Assembly (NCBI GenBank): GCA_910587665.1
Contig: CAJUMZ010000001.1
Location: forward strand, 216,058 to 280,057
DNA from: an uncultured Muribaculum sp.
GTDB lineage: Bacteria; Bacteroidota; Bacteroidia; Bacteroidales; Muribaculaceae
Direction of reading: 5' to 3'
DNA: 64,000 nucleotides
The notes under the pieces are model-generated. The model saw nothing but the letters and a program-made list of their open reading frames with translations, made no database searches and was not told the origin of the DNA. A program made the translations under genes and the position numbers. The first letter of the stretch is position 1. Every line of letters starts with the position of its first letter. Positions 35,589 to 44,574 of the stretch are shown piece after piece.

Positions 35589-36813
35589 AAAAATATCGGT
35601 TTTGGCACTGCTGGTAGTCAGCTGCCTGACGGCGTCGGCTCAGACGCCCTATTCAATGTATGGCTACGGTATCCTCAACGATAACGCCACGTCGGCACAG
35701 CGGTCGATGGGCGGCGTTGGCTATGCCATGCAGTCGGGCAGGCAGATCAATGTCATGAACCCCGCAAGCTATGCGGCTATCGACTCGCTCACATTCCTCT
35801 TTGACATGGGATTGACGGCGACAGCGATGTGGAGCAAGGAAAACGGCACCTCCGGAAAGGATTTCGGCGGCGGTCTCGATTACATCACCATGCAATTTCC
35901 CATCACCCGCTATCTTGGCGCGAGCATAGGACTGCTGCCCTACTCCTCGGTCGGCTACTCGTTTGGTTCAAAGATGGACAACGGTTCTGACGCCCGTTCA
36001 GGCTCCGGTGGTCTTAACCAGCTTTACGTGGGTGTGGGAGGCCGACCGTTCAAAGGCTTCACCGTGGGAGCAAACATAGGCTATCTTTTCGGGACTACTA
36101 TCAATGACATATACGCCGTGCCTGAAACAGCCAACAACGCCCTTTTTGAACGCGTTGTCCAGGTAAGGGACTACCATCTGCAATTCGGCATACAATACAC
36201 GCTTGACCTAAACCGTGACAACAAGCTAACCGCCGGCGTAACTTACTCACCGTCAAAGTCGCTTCTCGGACATGCCTGGCGCGTGAATTACTACAACATA
36301 GGCTCATCTGACGTACATGCCGACACCGTCGCCTACACCTCGATGCGAGACAAATATTCACTTCCCGACACCTGGGGTTTCGGCATCAACTACCAATGGC
36401 GCGAACGGCTCATGATTGAGGCCGACGTAACTTATCAGAACTGGAAAGATGCAAAATATGCGGAACTTGACCGCGAAAACGGCATGATGGAGTTTAATGA
36501 CCGCCTGCGTTTCGGTCTCGGAGCGCAATACACCCCCTATCACCGTGGAAACTATCTGCAGCGCATGAGCTACCGCCTGGGTGCCTATTACAGCAATGAC
36601 TATATAAAGATAGGCGCCAACGACGTCAAGGAATACGGTGTGTCGTTAGGCTTCGGACTCCCGGCTCCCGGCTCCAAGACTATGGTTAACATCGGAGTGG
36701 AATGGAAGCACCGTCAAGGAACGCCCAACCCGATGATAAAGGAGGATTATCTCGGCATAACCCTCGGAATAAATGTCAATGAGCTTTGGTTCTACCAAAA
36801 CAAGATACGGTAA
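35575..36813 (+). CDS. Outer-membrane beta-barrel protein (FadL/OmpP1-like)
   Basis: The 412-residue protein has a signal peptide (cleaved near A-S-A-Q) and then P-Y-S-M-Y-G-Y-G and S-M-G-G-V-G-Y-A near the N-terminus, followed by many beta strands. These features are common in Bacteroidales proteins encoded between coaX and lptC. FadL-like barrels import hydrophobic solutes; the substrate is not evident. The close link with lptC suggests an envelope role. Confidence 0.82.
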   Translation: MNITKKISVLALLVVSCLTASAQTPYSMYGYGILNDNATSAQRSMGGVGYAMQSGRQINVMNPASYAAIDSLTFLFDMGLTATAMWSKENGTSGKDFGGGLDYITMQFPITRYLGASIGLLPYSSVGYSFGSKMDNGSDARSGSGGLNQLYVGVGGRPFKGFTVGANIGYLFGTTINDIYAVPETANNALFERVVQVRDYHLQFGIQYTLDLNRDNKLTAGVTYSPSKSLLGHAWRVNYYNIGSSDVHADTVAYTSMRDKYSLPDTWGFGINYQWRERLMIEADVTYQNWKDAKYAELDRENGMMEFNDRLRFGLGAQYTPYHRGNYLQRMSYRLGAYYSNDYIKIGANDVKEYGVSLGFGLPAPGSKTMVNIGVEWKHRQGTPNPMIKEDYLGITLGINVNELWFYQNKIR

Positions 36814-36837
36814 AAAAGCATAACACCGATTGACCTG

Positions 36838-37503
36838 ATGTCACTTCGCAAAGCCATAAGCCGGATCGGGGCAATGCGTACACTCCCGATATTGTGGGTA
36901 ACGCTGCTTGCGGCAGGAGCATGCTCCGAGGACAAGACCGACGTAGTGCACCGCGCCACCGACGGCGACAGTGTGCCCACGATGATGACCCGCGACGTGA
37001 CCACGTTGATCTCCGACTCGGGGGTGACGCGCTACCGCATCACGACTCCGCTATGGCTGGTGTTTGACGAGGCCAAAGAGCCCAACTGGAAGTTTCCGGA
37101 AGGATTGTTCATGGAAAAATTTGCCCCCGACTACACCACCGACGCCACTATCGTATGCGATTCCGCCACATACCTCAAAGACAAGTCGCTGTGGCGTCTT
37201 GACGGAAATGTCAATATCCTCAACACCCAAGGCGAGAAGTTTCTCACCCAACAGCTGTTCTGGAGTCAGAGAGACCGCAAGGTATACTCCGACTCATTCA
37301 TCCATATCGAGCGGAATGACCGCGTGATCGAGGGGTACGGCTTTACTTCCAACGAGCGTATGACCACCTACACCATACACAAGCCGTCCGGCATATTCCC
37401 GGTGTCTGACTTCAAGGGCAACGGAAAAAGCGACTCCACCGCTGTTGACGGTGACTCGACGTCGGTATCACCGCAAACCGTAAAGGTCAATAAAACTGTC
37501 TGA
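36838..37503 (+). CDS. lptC: LPS export protein LptC
   Basis: The 221-residue lipoprotein (lipobox A-G-A-C) has the LptC-like beta-jellyroll. The motifs are R-I-T-T-P-L-W-L-V-F-D, W-K-F-P-E-G-L-F-M-E-K-F, Y-L-K-D-K-S-L-W-R-L-D-G-N-V and G-E-K-F-L-T-Q-Q-L-F-W, which are conserved in Bacteroidetes LptC. It links the LptBFG transporter with the periplasmic bridge for LPS. It ends 3 nt before the next start. Confidence 0.9.
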   Translation: MSLRKAISRIGAMRTLPILWVTLLAAGACSEDKTDVVHRATDGDSVPTMMTRDVTTLISDSGVTRYRITTPLWLVFDEAKEPNWKFPEGLFMEKFAPDYTTDATIVCDSATYLKDKSLWRLDGNVNILNTQGEKFLTQQLFWSQRDRKVYSDSFIHIERNDRVIEGYGFTSNERMTTYTIHKPSGIFPVSDFKGNGKSDSTAVDGDSTSVSPQTVKVNKTV

Positions 37504-37506
37504 CAT

Positions 37507-38790
37507 ATGAATCCTACTACCCAATGGCTCATAATAGCACTTGTATCGCTTATATTCTCCGCCCTGTTCTCCGGCGTGGAGATAGCCTATATATCATCTA
37601 ACCGTGTAAAGGTCGAGATCGATGTAAAGCGCGGTGGCTTCATCGGGCATATCGTCAACCTTTACTATAAGCATCAGGACCTGTTCATATCCACCATCCT
37701 TGTGGGCAACAACATCATGCTCGTAATCTACGGCATGGGAGCCGCGGCGTTGCTTGACCCGTGGCTTAAGGATATTTACGACAATGAGGTATTTGTGCTC
37801 ATAATGCAGACCCTCATCTCGACCGGGGTAATCCTTATAACAGGCGAGTTTTTCCCGAAGACAATATTCCGCATAAACCCCAACTCCTCGCTGCGATATT
37901 TCGCGCTCCCGATATTCTTCTTCTGGATTATCCTTTATCCTATATCGCAGTTCACAAGCTGGCTGTCTAAGACACTGATGAAGATGGTGGGCATCAAAAA
38001 CGCCAACCATCCGCTCGGATTGCTCACCATAGGAGAGCTGAACCAATACATCGAGACTTCCATCGACGAGACCGCTACGCAGGCAAAGGTGGAAAACGAA
38101 GTCAAGATATTCCACAATGCCATCGACTTCTCGTCAACCCACCTGCGCGACTGCATGACCCCGCGCAACGAGATTGTGGCGGTAAATATCGACGAGACCT
38201 CGCGCGAAGAACTGTCACAACTGTTTACCTCTTCGGGAAGGTCAAAAATATTGGTATACAAGGATGACATTGACAATGTGCTCGGCTATATCCATGTCAG
38301 CGAGCTGTTCAAGCCTGATTCAGACTGGAAGAAAGAGATAAAGCCGGTATTGTTTGCCCCCGAGGCACTGCTTGCCAATAAGATGATGCGCCGTCTGCTT
38401 GCCGAGAAACGCTCCATGGCCGTAGTCGTTGATGAGTTTGGCGGCACTTCCGGCCTTGTGTCGCTTGAAGACCTTGTGGAAGAAATATTCGGCGACATTC
38501 AGGATGAGCATGACAACCGCCGCCTCACCGCACGCGAAGTTGAGCCGGGTGTATATGAATTTTCCGGAAGATATGAAATCAGCGACCTGCGCGACAATTT
38601 CAATCTCGACCTTCCGGAATCAGACGAATACCAGACCCTTGCCGGATTTATCCTCAGCAACCTCGGGGAAATACCTGCGCAGGGCGCAACGTTTGAACTC
38701 GCCGGCATGACCTTTACAATCGTAAAAAAATCAGCCACCCGGCTTGAGCTGATAAAAGTGGTTCTTCCACAGCCTGAAGAAGAAAAATGA
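37507..38790 (+). CDS. CNNM/CorC-type transporter (DUF21-CBS-CorC_HlyC)
   Basis: The 427-residue protein has a DUF21 domain of four helices (1-190, with N-T-D-like G-V-E-I-A-Y-I-S-S-N-R), two CBS motifs (about 205-325, D-C-M-T-P-R-N-E-I) and a CorC_HlyC C-terminal domain (about 345-425). Proteins of this design transport or regulate magnesium or cobalt; the old name hemolysin is misleading. It follows lptC by 3 nt and forms the last gene of the run. Confidence 0.92.
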   Translation: MNPTTQWLIIALVSLIFSALFSGVEIAYISSNRVKVEIDVKRGGFIGHIVNLYYKHQDLFISTILVGNNIMLVIYGMGAAALLDPWLKDIYDNEVFVLIMQTLISTGVILITGEFFPKTIFRINPNSSLRYFALPIFFFWIILYPISQFTSWLSKTLMKMVGIKNANHPLGLLTIGELNQYIETSIDETATQAKVENEVKIFHNAIDFSSTHLRDCMTPRNEIVAVNIDETSREELSQLFTSSGRSKILVYKDDIDNVLGYIHVSELFKPDSDWKKEIKPVLFAPEALLANKMMRRLLAEKRSMAVVVDEFGGTSGLVSLEDLVEEIFGDIQDEHDNRRLTAREVEPGVYEFSGRYEISDLRDNFNLDLPESDEYQTLAGFILSNLGEIPAQGATFELAGMTFTIVKKSATRLELIKVVLPQPEEEK

Positions 38791-38957
38791 CCGTCAAAAA
38801 AGCCTGAACCCGGCGGTTTAACTTAATTTCTGCTTAAAAACGGACTTTCACACAGGAAGCTCGACACTCTGTCATAATGCAACTCGACTGACAACAAGAA
38901 TGTTAGCCGATTGTTCGGCATTTTTGATTATTTTAGATTTATTTCAGAATCGGGTCA
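38791..38957. other. Spacer after the CNNM gene
   Basis: These 167 nt lead from the CNNM stop codon to the small-RNA promoter. I find no gene and no strong hairpin; the rest of the spacer 38791-39255 holds the sRNA and two terminators listed separately. Confidence 0.6.
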
Positions 38958-38987
38958 TTGCTATCTCGCTAATATGCAGTAACTTTG
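38958..38987 (+). promoter_or_regulatory. Promoter of a probable small RNA
   Basis: TTG (38958-38960), a 19-nt spacer and TAACTTTG (38980-38987) form a consensus promoter with no following reading frame. Confidence 0.65.
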
Positions 38988-38992
38988 CATTA

Positions 38993-39176
38993 GCTTGATG
39001 AAAGCCACATTACTTAGGAAAACACAGTCGAATCACTACTTAATACAAATCACTCTTCATTCTACATCTACCTTTCTCGGCTGCCGTTCCTAAGCGTTAG
39101 ACGACAAGAAATATATATACTTGAATTTTGGTTATGAGGGAGTGTGCTTCTGTGAAGAAGTGCACTTTCGTTTTTT
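38993..39176 (+). ncRNA. Probable unannotated small RNA (about 184 nt)
   Basis: A consensus promoter precedes and an intrinsic terminator ends a 184-nt stretch that has no plausible reading frame. Inside, CTTAGGAA (39013-39020) can pair with TTCCTAAG (39087-39094) across a 66-nt loop. Length is in the range of 6S RNA, which in Bacteroidales is of similar size, but I could not fit the long 6S rod fold and leave the family open. Ends are estimates: the start is about 5 nt after the -7 box. Confidence 0.55.
39141..39176 (+). terminator. Intrinsic terminator of the small RNA
   Basis: An 11-bp stem (two G-U pairs), AGTGTGCTTCT against AGAAGTGCACT with loop GTGA, is followed by TTCGTTTTTT. Confidence 0.8.
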
Positions 39177-39191
39177 ATATGCCTTATAAAA

Positions 39192-39235
39192 CATTTGCAC
39201 CCCGGATCTTCCAATCGGAAGCCGGGGTGCAAATG
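39192..39235 (-). terminator. Terminator of the TPR gene
   Basis: A 14-bp perfect stem (CATTTGCACCCCGG and its complement), with an inner 5-bp stem and loop AATC. On the minus strand it is followed by a TTTT run, consistent with termination of the gene ending at 39256. Confidence 0.8.
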
Positions 39236-39255
39236 TCAATAAACAGATCAGATTT

Positions 39256-39942
39256 TTATTTCTTTTCACCTGCCTGATATTCGGCACGGGCAATATACTT
39301 GTCTATGTCGATGCGGTAAGTAGCCGCATACTGGGGATAATCATTCTTTACCGCCTGGAGCACCTTGAGCTCACCTGCATAATCCTTCTGCTCACGGAGC
39401 ACAGTGGCTTTCTTCATCATGAACAGCGGAGCGTAAAGCGGATTGTCACCTGCCGACTTTATCGCCTTGTCGTAGGATGATACAGCCTTCTGGTAATCCT
39501 TAAGGTTTACATAGCAATCACCTTCAAGCGACATGGCGGCAGCACCTACGATAGCCTCCTTGGCGTCAAAATTCTTGAGATCGGCGATTGCAGCCTCATA
39601 ATTGCCCTTCTTATAATTAAGGGTAGCAGCCATAAGCGCGGCACGGCTGCCTGCCTCGTAGCCATATTCATCAGCCACCTGCTGGTATTGGGCGAGAGCA
39701 AGCGAGTCGTTGCCCTGCGACATGGTGATATCAGCCTGCGACACAGCCTCGTTGGCAGCCTTGACTCCCGGCTGGCGGACTGCAAAGATATAGATAAGAA
39801 CCACAATCGCTACCACAGAGAGGGCGATGATGATCCACATAAGATACTTCTGACCGAGGGTCACGTTATTTTTTAGATTCTGATTGTCCTTAGCAAGCTC
39901 TTCGAGCTCGGTAGACTGATTGTTTTGGTCTTTGTCTGCCAT
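39256..39942 (-). CDS. Membrane-anchored TPR protein (YfgM-like)
   Basis: The 228-residue protein has a short polar N-terminus, a single membrane helix (about residues 31-53) and a C-terminal TPR region, for example S-Q-G-N-D-S-L-A-L-A-Q-Y-Q-Q-V-A and N-L-K-D-Y-Q-K-A-V-S-S-Y-D-K-A. The arrangement is like YfgM, a partner of SecYEG and periplasmic chaperones, and like other Bacteroidales TPR proteins of unknown role. It is a single-gene unit with its own terminator. Confidence 0.85.
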   Translation of the reverse strand: MADKDQNNQSTELEELAKDNQNLKNNVTLGQKYLMWIIIALSVVAIVVLIYIFAVRQPGVKAANEAVSQADITMSQGNDSLALAQYQQVADEYGYEAGSRAALMAATLNYKKGNYEAAIADLKNFDAKEAIVGAAAMSLEGDCYVNLKDYQKAVSSYDKAIKSAGDNPLYAPLFMMKKATVLREQKDYAGELKVLQAVKNDYPQYAATYRIDIDKYIARAEYQAGEKK

Positions 39943-40059
39943 TTTATGTCAATTTTTTCTTATATAACAATTTTAAATCAATTCAAGTTATTCTAACGTG
40001 CAAAATTAAGCCAATTTCCCCACACATCAAAATTTCTCCGCAAATAAAACCGTCGCTGC

Positions 40060-40572
40060 TCACATAACAACAAAATTAATCCACCTGCCTGATGTATCGA
40101 ATCCATTGTATCCCCCAATTCCGTTAGAACACCAAAATCCAATCCAATTCAAATCAAGGTCAAATCTATTGTAGCCTCCACCGCCATTGGGAAGGCTATA
40201 TCCGACAAGCTCATATTGCATTTTATCAAATATCGCGTATCCCGATACTTCCGGAAGCATCACGCATATCTCGTCGGCGGTCTGATTCAAAGAACGTACC
40301 AACACACTACCGTAACCCCCATTTTCAGCAGGTCTAAGCATGAGATTAAACTTCGGATTTATACGAGGGTTGAAACGTGGATTGATGCGCGGATTAAATT
40401 TATAATTCAACCTGGCATTATATCGCGGATTTATCCGGGGATTGTATCGTGGGCTGATATACACATTATAATTCGGATTCATCTGTGTATTAAAAGCCGG
40501 ATTAAGGGCATTGTTATATTCCGGATTAATCAAAGAGTTAACTCTCGGATTCTGATTTAAAGCTATTTTCAT
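40060..40572 (-). CDS. Tetrapeptide-repeat (N-x-x-hydrophobic) protein
   Basis: The 170-residue protein starts at an ATG at 40572 (a TTG at 40578 is less likely). Residues about 6-77 read as 18 consecutive tetrads of Asn-x-x-hydrophobic, for example N-P-R-V, N-S-L-I, N-P-E-Y, N-N-A-L. Aromatic and aliphatic end residues tend to alternate. Such a regular pattern suggests a beta-solenoid or amyloid-like stack. The remaining 90 residues form a Gly/Trp-rich globular part (G-G-G-G-Y-N-R-F-D-L-D-L-N-W-I-G). There is no signal peptide. It overlaps the protease gene by 35 nt. Function is unknown. Confidence 0.8.
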   Translation of the reverse strand: MKIALNQNPRVNSLINPEYNNALNPAFNTQMNPNYNVYISPRYNPRINPRYNARLNYKFNPRINPRFNPRINPKFNLMLRPAENGGYGSVLVRSLNQTADEICVMLPEVSGYAIFDKMQYELVGYSLPNGGGGYNRFDLDLNWIGFWCSNGIGGYNGFDTSGRWINFVVM

Positions 40573-41287
40573 TTTCAATAAGCGCTTTTATACTGTTTAC
40601 ACTCCTGCATATGGTATAGCCGGAATTATGCCAATCAATCCTTGATATGGTTGATTCGTATGGATTTCCCCACTTGAGATTAAACGTGATTAAACGCTGG
40701 ACTATTCCACAGAGAACTACATCCCCGTCACCTTTATCTAAAAATACCGGAGAACCGCTATTCCCATAAAATGAGGGGACATCCACTACAAACAGGGATT
40801 CAACATCATCAACAGAGCTGACTATACCTGTAGCCAGAAACGGCTTGAATGTAAACGGCTTCGCAGGGAACAAGGAGGTTGGGAAACCAAGCATATATGT
40901 CCTTTTGCCCCATAATTCCAATGAATCAGAATCCACGGGAATAGGATTCAACGGACATGAACCTTCATTTTCAAACGTGACTGCATCATCAATAGCAATA
41001 ACAGCTAAGTCCAGGTCAGCGGAAACTTTCTTTTTAACCTTGGACAACTCAAACGAAGCCGTTAAAGCTGACGAAGGATAAGTATGTTGACCATGAAAGG
41101 TAATATTCACATAATTATCATGCGGAACAATACTCCTATCTTTTTGAATTTTATATAAAACATGGCAATCAGTGACAATATATTCAATCCCATTATGGCT
41201 TACGATAAACGCAGATCCACGCGAGACTCCTGCGCCACAATCCACCAATCCGATAGAATGGCTGCTATCGAGGTCTTTTAGGGTCAT
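40538..41287 (-). CDS. Trypsin-fold serine protease, cytoplasmic
   Basis: The 249-residue protein has an S1-type catalytic triad: H42 in V-T-D-C-H-V-L, D91 or D93 in A-D-L-D-L-A-V-I, and S177 in Y-G-N-S-G-S-P-V-F. The residue six before Ser177 is Pro, not Asp, so classic trypsin specificity for Arg/Lys is not expected. No signal peptide is present, unusual for this fold and reminiscent of proteases used as effectors in bacterial conflict or signalling. Its overlap with the tetrapeptide-repeat gene suggests the two work together, perhaps as protease and substrate or sensor. Confidence 0.85.
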   Translation of the reverse strand: MTLKDLDSSHSIGLVDCGAGVSRGSAFIVSHNGIEYIVTDCHVLYKIQKDRSIVPHDNYVNITFHGQHTYPSSALTASFELSKVKKKVSADLDLAVIAIDDAVTFENEGSCPLNPIPVDSDSLELWGKRTYMLGFPTSLFPAKPFTFKPFLATGIVSSVDDVESLFVVDVPSFYGNSGSPVFLDKGDGDVVLCGIVQRLITFNLKWGNPYESTISRIDWHNSGYTICRSVNSIKALIENENSFKSESES

Positions 41288-41302
41288 ATCACTTCAAAAA
41301 GA

Positions 41303-41536
41303 TTATTTGTCAATAGCCTCAAGCATACTTTCCGGGAAAAGCTCCTGCTTCAGTTCATTCTGCTCATTAAACCACGAGCAAACGCAAAACAGATCCGTGG
41401 CTGGATATTGCTCCTGCAACATCGCCATAAGCATCGGATCACTTCCGGGAATATCTTTCCCTATAATTGATGCCACAGTCATTTTGGGACCGCCTGACGC
41501 GAGTCTTACAGTTGAACCTACCGAAAATTTTGCCAT
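41303..41536 (-). CDS. YodC-like (DUF2158) small protein
   Basis: The 77-residue protein begins M-A-K-F-S-V-G-S-T-V-R-L-A-S-G-G-P-K-M-T-V, followed by C-V-C-S-W-F-N-E and E-L-F-P-E-S-M-L, the DUF2158/YodC pattern of a small beta barrel of unknown function. The ATG at 41536 gives the family N-terminus; the 19 residues upstream do not belong. It lies 15 nt before the protease gene, in the same direction, so three genes may form one unit. Confidence 0.82.
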   Translation of the reverse strand: MAKFSVGSTVRLASGGPKMTVASIIGKDIPGSDPMLMAMLQEQYPATDLFCVCSWFNEQNELKQELFPESMLEAIDK

Positions 41537-41741
41537 TTCTTGATGTTTTTTCTTGTTATCACGCAAAGTTAAACAATACGGTTGAAAATCCATTAATTCT
41601 GTCGTAATTAATTACAGTTTATCTGTTTTATATGTTCAACAAAATGGACAGGTTATGACAGTGAATCCGGCTTTTTCACAAATTTTACACGGGATTTAGT
41701 ATTTGTAAGGGCGCGATGGTGGAAAAGTGGCGCGAATTGCT

Positions 41742-41749
41742 TAAATTTG
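41742..41749 (+). promoter_or_regulatory. -7 box of lysS
   Basis: TAAATTTG lies 27 nt upstream of the lysS ATG. The upstream element is not clear. Confidence 0.45.
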
Positions 41750-41776
41750 CGGATATTTGATTAATTATATCTGTTT

Positions 41777-43510
41777 ATGAATTTACTTGAACTGAGCGAA
41801 CAGGAGATTATACGACGCGGCAGCCTTGAGGAAATGCGCCGTATCGGCATCGATCCCTATCCGGCAGCCCTTTATCCGGTGGATGCCTACACGACAGAAA
41901 TTAAGGAAACATTTAAAGACGGAGAGCCTGAGCGCGAGGTGTGCGTGGCAGGGCGCATAATGAGCCGCCGTATCATGGGCAAGGCATCGTTTATGGAGCT
42001 CCAGGACTCAAAAGGAAGAATACAGGTCTACATCAGCCGTGACGAACTCTGTCCCGGCGAAGACAAGGATTTATATAATGTCGTATTCAAGAAATTGCTT
42101 GACATAGGCGACTTCGTCGGCATAAAAGGATATGTGTTCCGCACCCAGACCGGCGAGATCTCGGTTCATGCCAAGGAGCTTACCGTGCTCAGCAAGTCGC
42201 TACGCCCGCTCCCGATCGTAAAGGTGAAAGACGGCGTGACCTACGACGCGTTTGACGACCCCGAGCTGCGCTATCGCCGCCGCTACGTCGACCTCGTTGT
42301 CAACGATCAGGTAAAGGATATATTTATCAAGCGCACAAAGGTGTTCAACTCCATGCGTAACTATTTCAACGACCATGGTTACATGGAGGTTGAGACCCCG
42401 ATCCTGCAGTCAATACCCGGCGGAGCTGCCGCGCGCCCCTTCATCACTCACCACAATGCGCTCGACATCCCCTTGTATCTGCGCATCGCCGACGAGCTTT
42501 ATCTGAAGCGCCTTATCGTAGGCGGCTTCGAGGGAGTCTACGAGTTCTCGAAGAATTTCCGCAACGAGGGCATGGACCGCACCCACAATCCGGAATTCAC
42601 CTGTATGGAGATATATGTATCCTACAAGGATTACAACTGGATGATGGACTTCACCGAAAAGATGCTTGAGAAGATATGTCTTGACGTCAACGGATCTACC
42701 GAAGTGAAAGTCGGCGACAACACGATCAGCTTCAAGGCTCCGTTCAAGCGCATAACGATGATTGACGCCATCAAGGAGCACACCGGCATCGACATATCAG
42801 GCATGGATGAGACCCGGCTCCGCGACACCGCCCGCTCGCTCGGCATAGAGGTCGACGAGACAATGGGCAAAGGAAAGCTTATCGACGAGATTTTCGGCGA
42901 GAAGTGTGAGGGCAGCTATATCCAGCCGACATTCATAATCGACTATCCGATAGAGATGTCGCCGCTTACCAAGCGCCACCGCAACAATCCGGAGCTGACC
43001 GAGCGCTTTGAGCTTATGGTCAACGGCAAGGAGCTTGCCAACGCTTACTCGGAGCTGAACGACCCCATCGACCAGTATGAGCGTTTCGTTGAGCAGATGC
43101 GTCTCGCCGAGAAGGGCGACGACGAGGCCATGATCATCGACAAGGACTTCATACGCGCCCTCGAATACGGCATGCCTCCTACCTCAGGCATGGGTATCGG
43201 CATGGACCGTCTTGTAATGCTCATGACCGGACAGACAACCATCCAGGAGGTGCTCCTCTTCCCGCAGATGCGCCCAGAAAAGGTGCAGCCGCGCGACAAA
43301 GTGGAAGCATATACCGCAATCGGCATTCCTGAAGAATGGGTGGCTCCGCTCCAGAAGACAGGGGTGATGACCGTGGCACAACTCGCCGGAGCCAATCCCG
43401 GAAAACTGTTCCAGGACCTGTGCGGCATCAACAAGAAATACAAACTCGAACTTAAAAATCCCTCGCAAGACGACATTAAGGCCTGGATAGCCGCTGTCGA
43501 AGAGAAGTAA
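41777..43510 (+). CDS. lysS: Lysyl-tRNA synthetase, class II
   Basis: The 577-residue enzyme has an OB-fold anticodon domain (about 60-160, V-A-G-R-I-M-S-R-R) and a class II catalytic core with motif 2 F-R-N-E-G-M-D and motif 3 G-M-G-I-G-M-D-R-L. After the usual end of LysS (near Q-M-R-P-E-K), about 75 extra residues carry a helix-hairpin-helix-like domain (P-L-Q-K-T-G-V-M-T-V-A-Q-L) known from Bacteroidetes enzymes. It charges tRNA-Lys. It is followed by gpsA after 2 nt. Confidence 0.97.
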   Translation: MNLLELSEQEIIRRGSLEEMRRIGIDPYPAALYPVDAYTTEIKETFKDGEPEREVCVAGRIMSRRIMGKASFMELQDSKGRIQVYISRDELCPGEDKDLYNVVFKKLLDIGDFVGIKGYVFRTQTGEISVHAKELTVLSKSLRPLPIVKVKDGVTYDAFDDPELRYRRRYVDLVVNDQVKDIFIKRTKVFNSMRNYFNDHGYMEVETPILQSIPGGAAARPFITHHNALDIPLYLRIADELYLKRLIVGGFEGVYEFSKNFRNEGMDRTHNPEFTCMEIYVSYKDYNWMMDFTEKMLEKICLDVNGSTEVKVGDNTISFKAPFKRITMIDAIKEHTGIDISGMDETRLRDTARSLGIEVDETMGKGKLIDEIFGEKCEGSYIQPTFIIDYPIEMSPLTKRHRNNPELTERFELMVNGKELANAYSELNDPIDQYERFVEQMRLAEKGDDEAMIIDKDFIRALEYGMPPTSGMGIGMDRLVMLMTGQTTIQEVLLFPQMRPEKVQPRDKVEAYTAIGIPEEWVAPLQKTGVMTVAQLAGANPGKLFQDLCGINKKYKLELKNPSQDDIKAWIAAVEEK

Positions 43511-43512
43511 TC

Positions 43513-44520
43513 ATGACGCTACACTCTGACACATACCGACAGATTGCAGTGATGGGCGGCGGCTCATGGGCGACCGCCCTTGCCAAACTGTTGCTTCAGA
43601 ACTGCAACGAGATAATATGGTACATGCGCCGCGACGACCGCATAGAGTCGTTCCGGCGCCTGGGCCATAATCCCGCCTATCTCTCCGATGTCGAGTTTCC
43701 CATACCACGCATCAACTTTTTCAGCGACATAAATGCCGCCTGTGATGCCGCCGACACGCTGCTTATGGCGATGCCTTCGCCCTATTTCAAGAGCCACCTC
43801 GCAAAGCTGACGATCGACATATCCGATAAAAACATCGTGATCGCGACCAAAGGCATTGTGCCCGATGAAAATCAACTTATAAGCGACTACATGGAACGCC
43901 GTTATGGTGTCGACCCCTCGCGCATAGTAGTGATCTCCGGACCCTGCCACGCTGAGGAAGTGGCACTCGGCCGACTGAGCTATCTTACCGTGGCTTGCTG
44001 CGACACCAGGATGGCCGAGGAGTTTACCAAGGCTCTCAACGGCAAGGCGATGAAGACACTCGTATCCAATGACGTCGCAGGCATAGAGTATGCCGGTGTG
44101 CTGAAAAATGTCTATGCCATCGCCTCAGGCATGGTGCATGGATTCAAGGCCGGCGACAATTTTCAGGCAATACTCCTCTCCAATGCCATACGCGAGATGG
44201 AACGCTTCATCGGCAAAGTAGCCTCCGGCAGCCGCAACATCTGCGATTCCGTATATCTCGGCGACCTGCTCGTCACCTCCTACTCCCGATTTTCGCGCAA
44301 TCACAACTTCGGCTCGATGATAGGCAGGGGCTCGGCGGTCAAGCGCGCGATGATGGAGATGGAAATGGTGGCAGAGGGATATTACGGCACCAAATGTATC
44401 TGGGAAATAAACCGCGATCATGGAGTAGACATGCCCATCCTCGACGCAATGCACTCGGTACTCTACAAGCAGACACCGGTGTCACTCGCCATCGAGGAGA
44501 TGAGCAACAAGTTCCAATGA
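43513..44520 (+). CDS. gpsA: Glycerol-3-phosphate dehydrogenase [NAD(P)+]
   Basis: The 335-residue protein has the dinucleotide-binding M-G-G-G-S-W-A-T-A-L-A, then the motifs I-V-I-A-T-K-G-I, S-G-P-C-H-A-E-E-V and E-Y-A-G-V-L-K-N-V-Y-A-I-A-S-G, with the catalytic Lys in L-K-N. It makes sn-glycerol-3-phosphate for phospholipids. Adjacent to lysS and pgi, as in many Bacteroidales. The Gly in place of Ala-Gly at the start of the loop is tolerated in the family. Confidence 0.95.
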   Translation: MTLHSDTYRQIAVMGGGSWATALAKLLLQNCNEIIWYMRRDDRIESFRRLGHNPAYLSDVEFPIPRINFFSDINAACDAADTLLMAMPSPYFKSHLAKLTIDISDKNIVIATKGIVPDENQLISDYMERRYGVDPSRIVVISGPCHAEEVALGRLSYLTVACCDTRMAEEFTKALNGKAMKTLVSNDVAGIEYAGVLKNVYAIASGMVHGFKAGDNFQAILLSNAIREMERFIGKVASGSRNICDSVYLGDLLVTSYSRFSRNHNFGSMIGRGSAVKRAMMEMEMVAEGYYGTKCIWEINRDHGVDMPILDAMHSVLYKQTPVSLAIEEMSNKFQ

Positions 44521-44574
44521 CACATCCTCCAAAAGCATAAAAACGAATACAGTATTATCCTCACAATAACTATT

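Noticed and set aside
40538..41287. Secreted trypsin-like digestive protease
   Set aside because: No signal peptide, and Pro rather than Asp at the position that fixes trypsin specificity.
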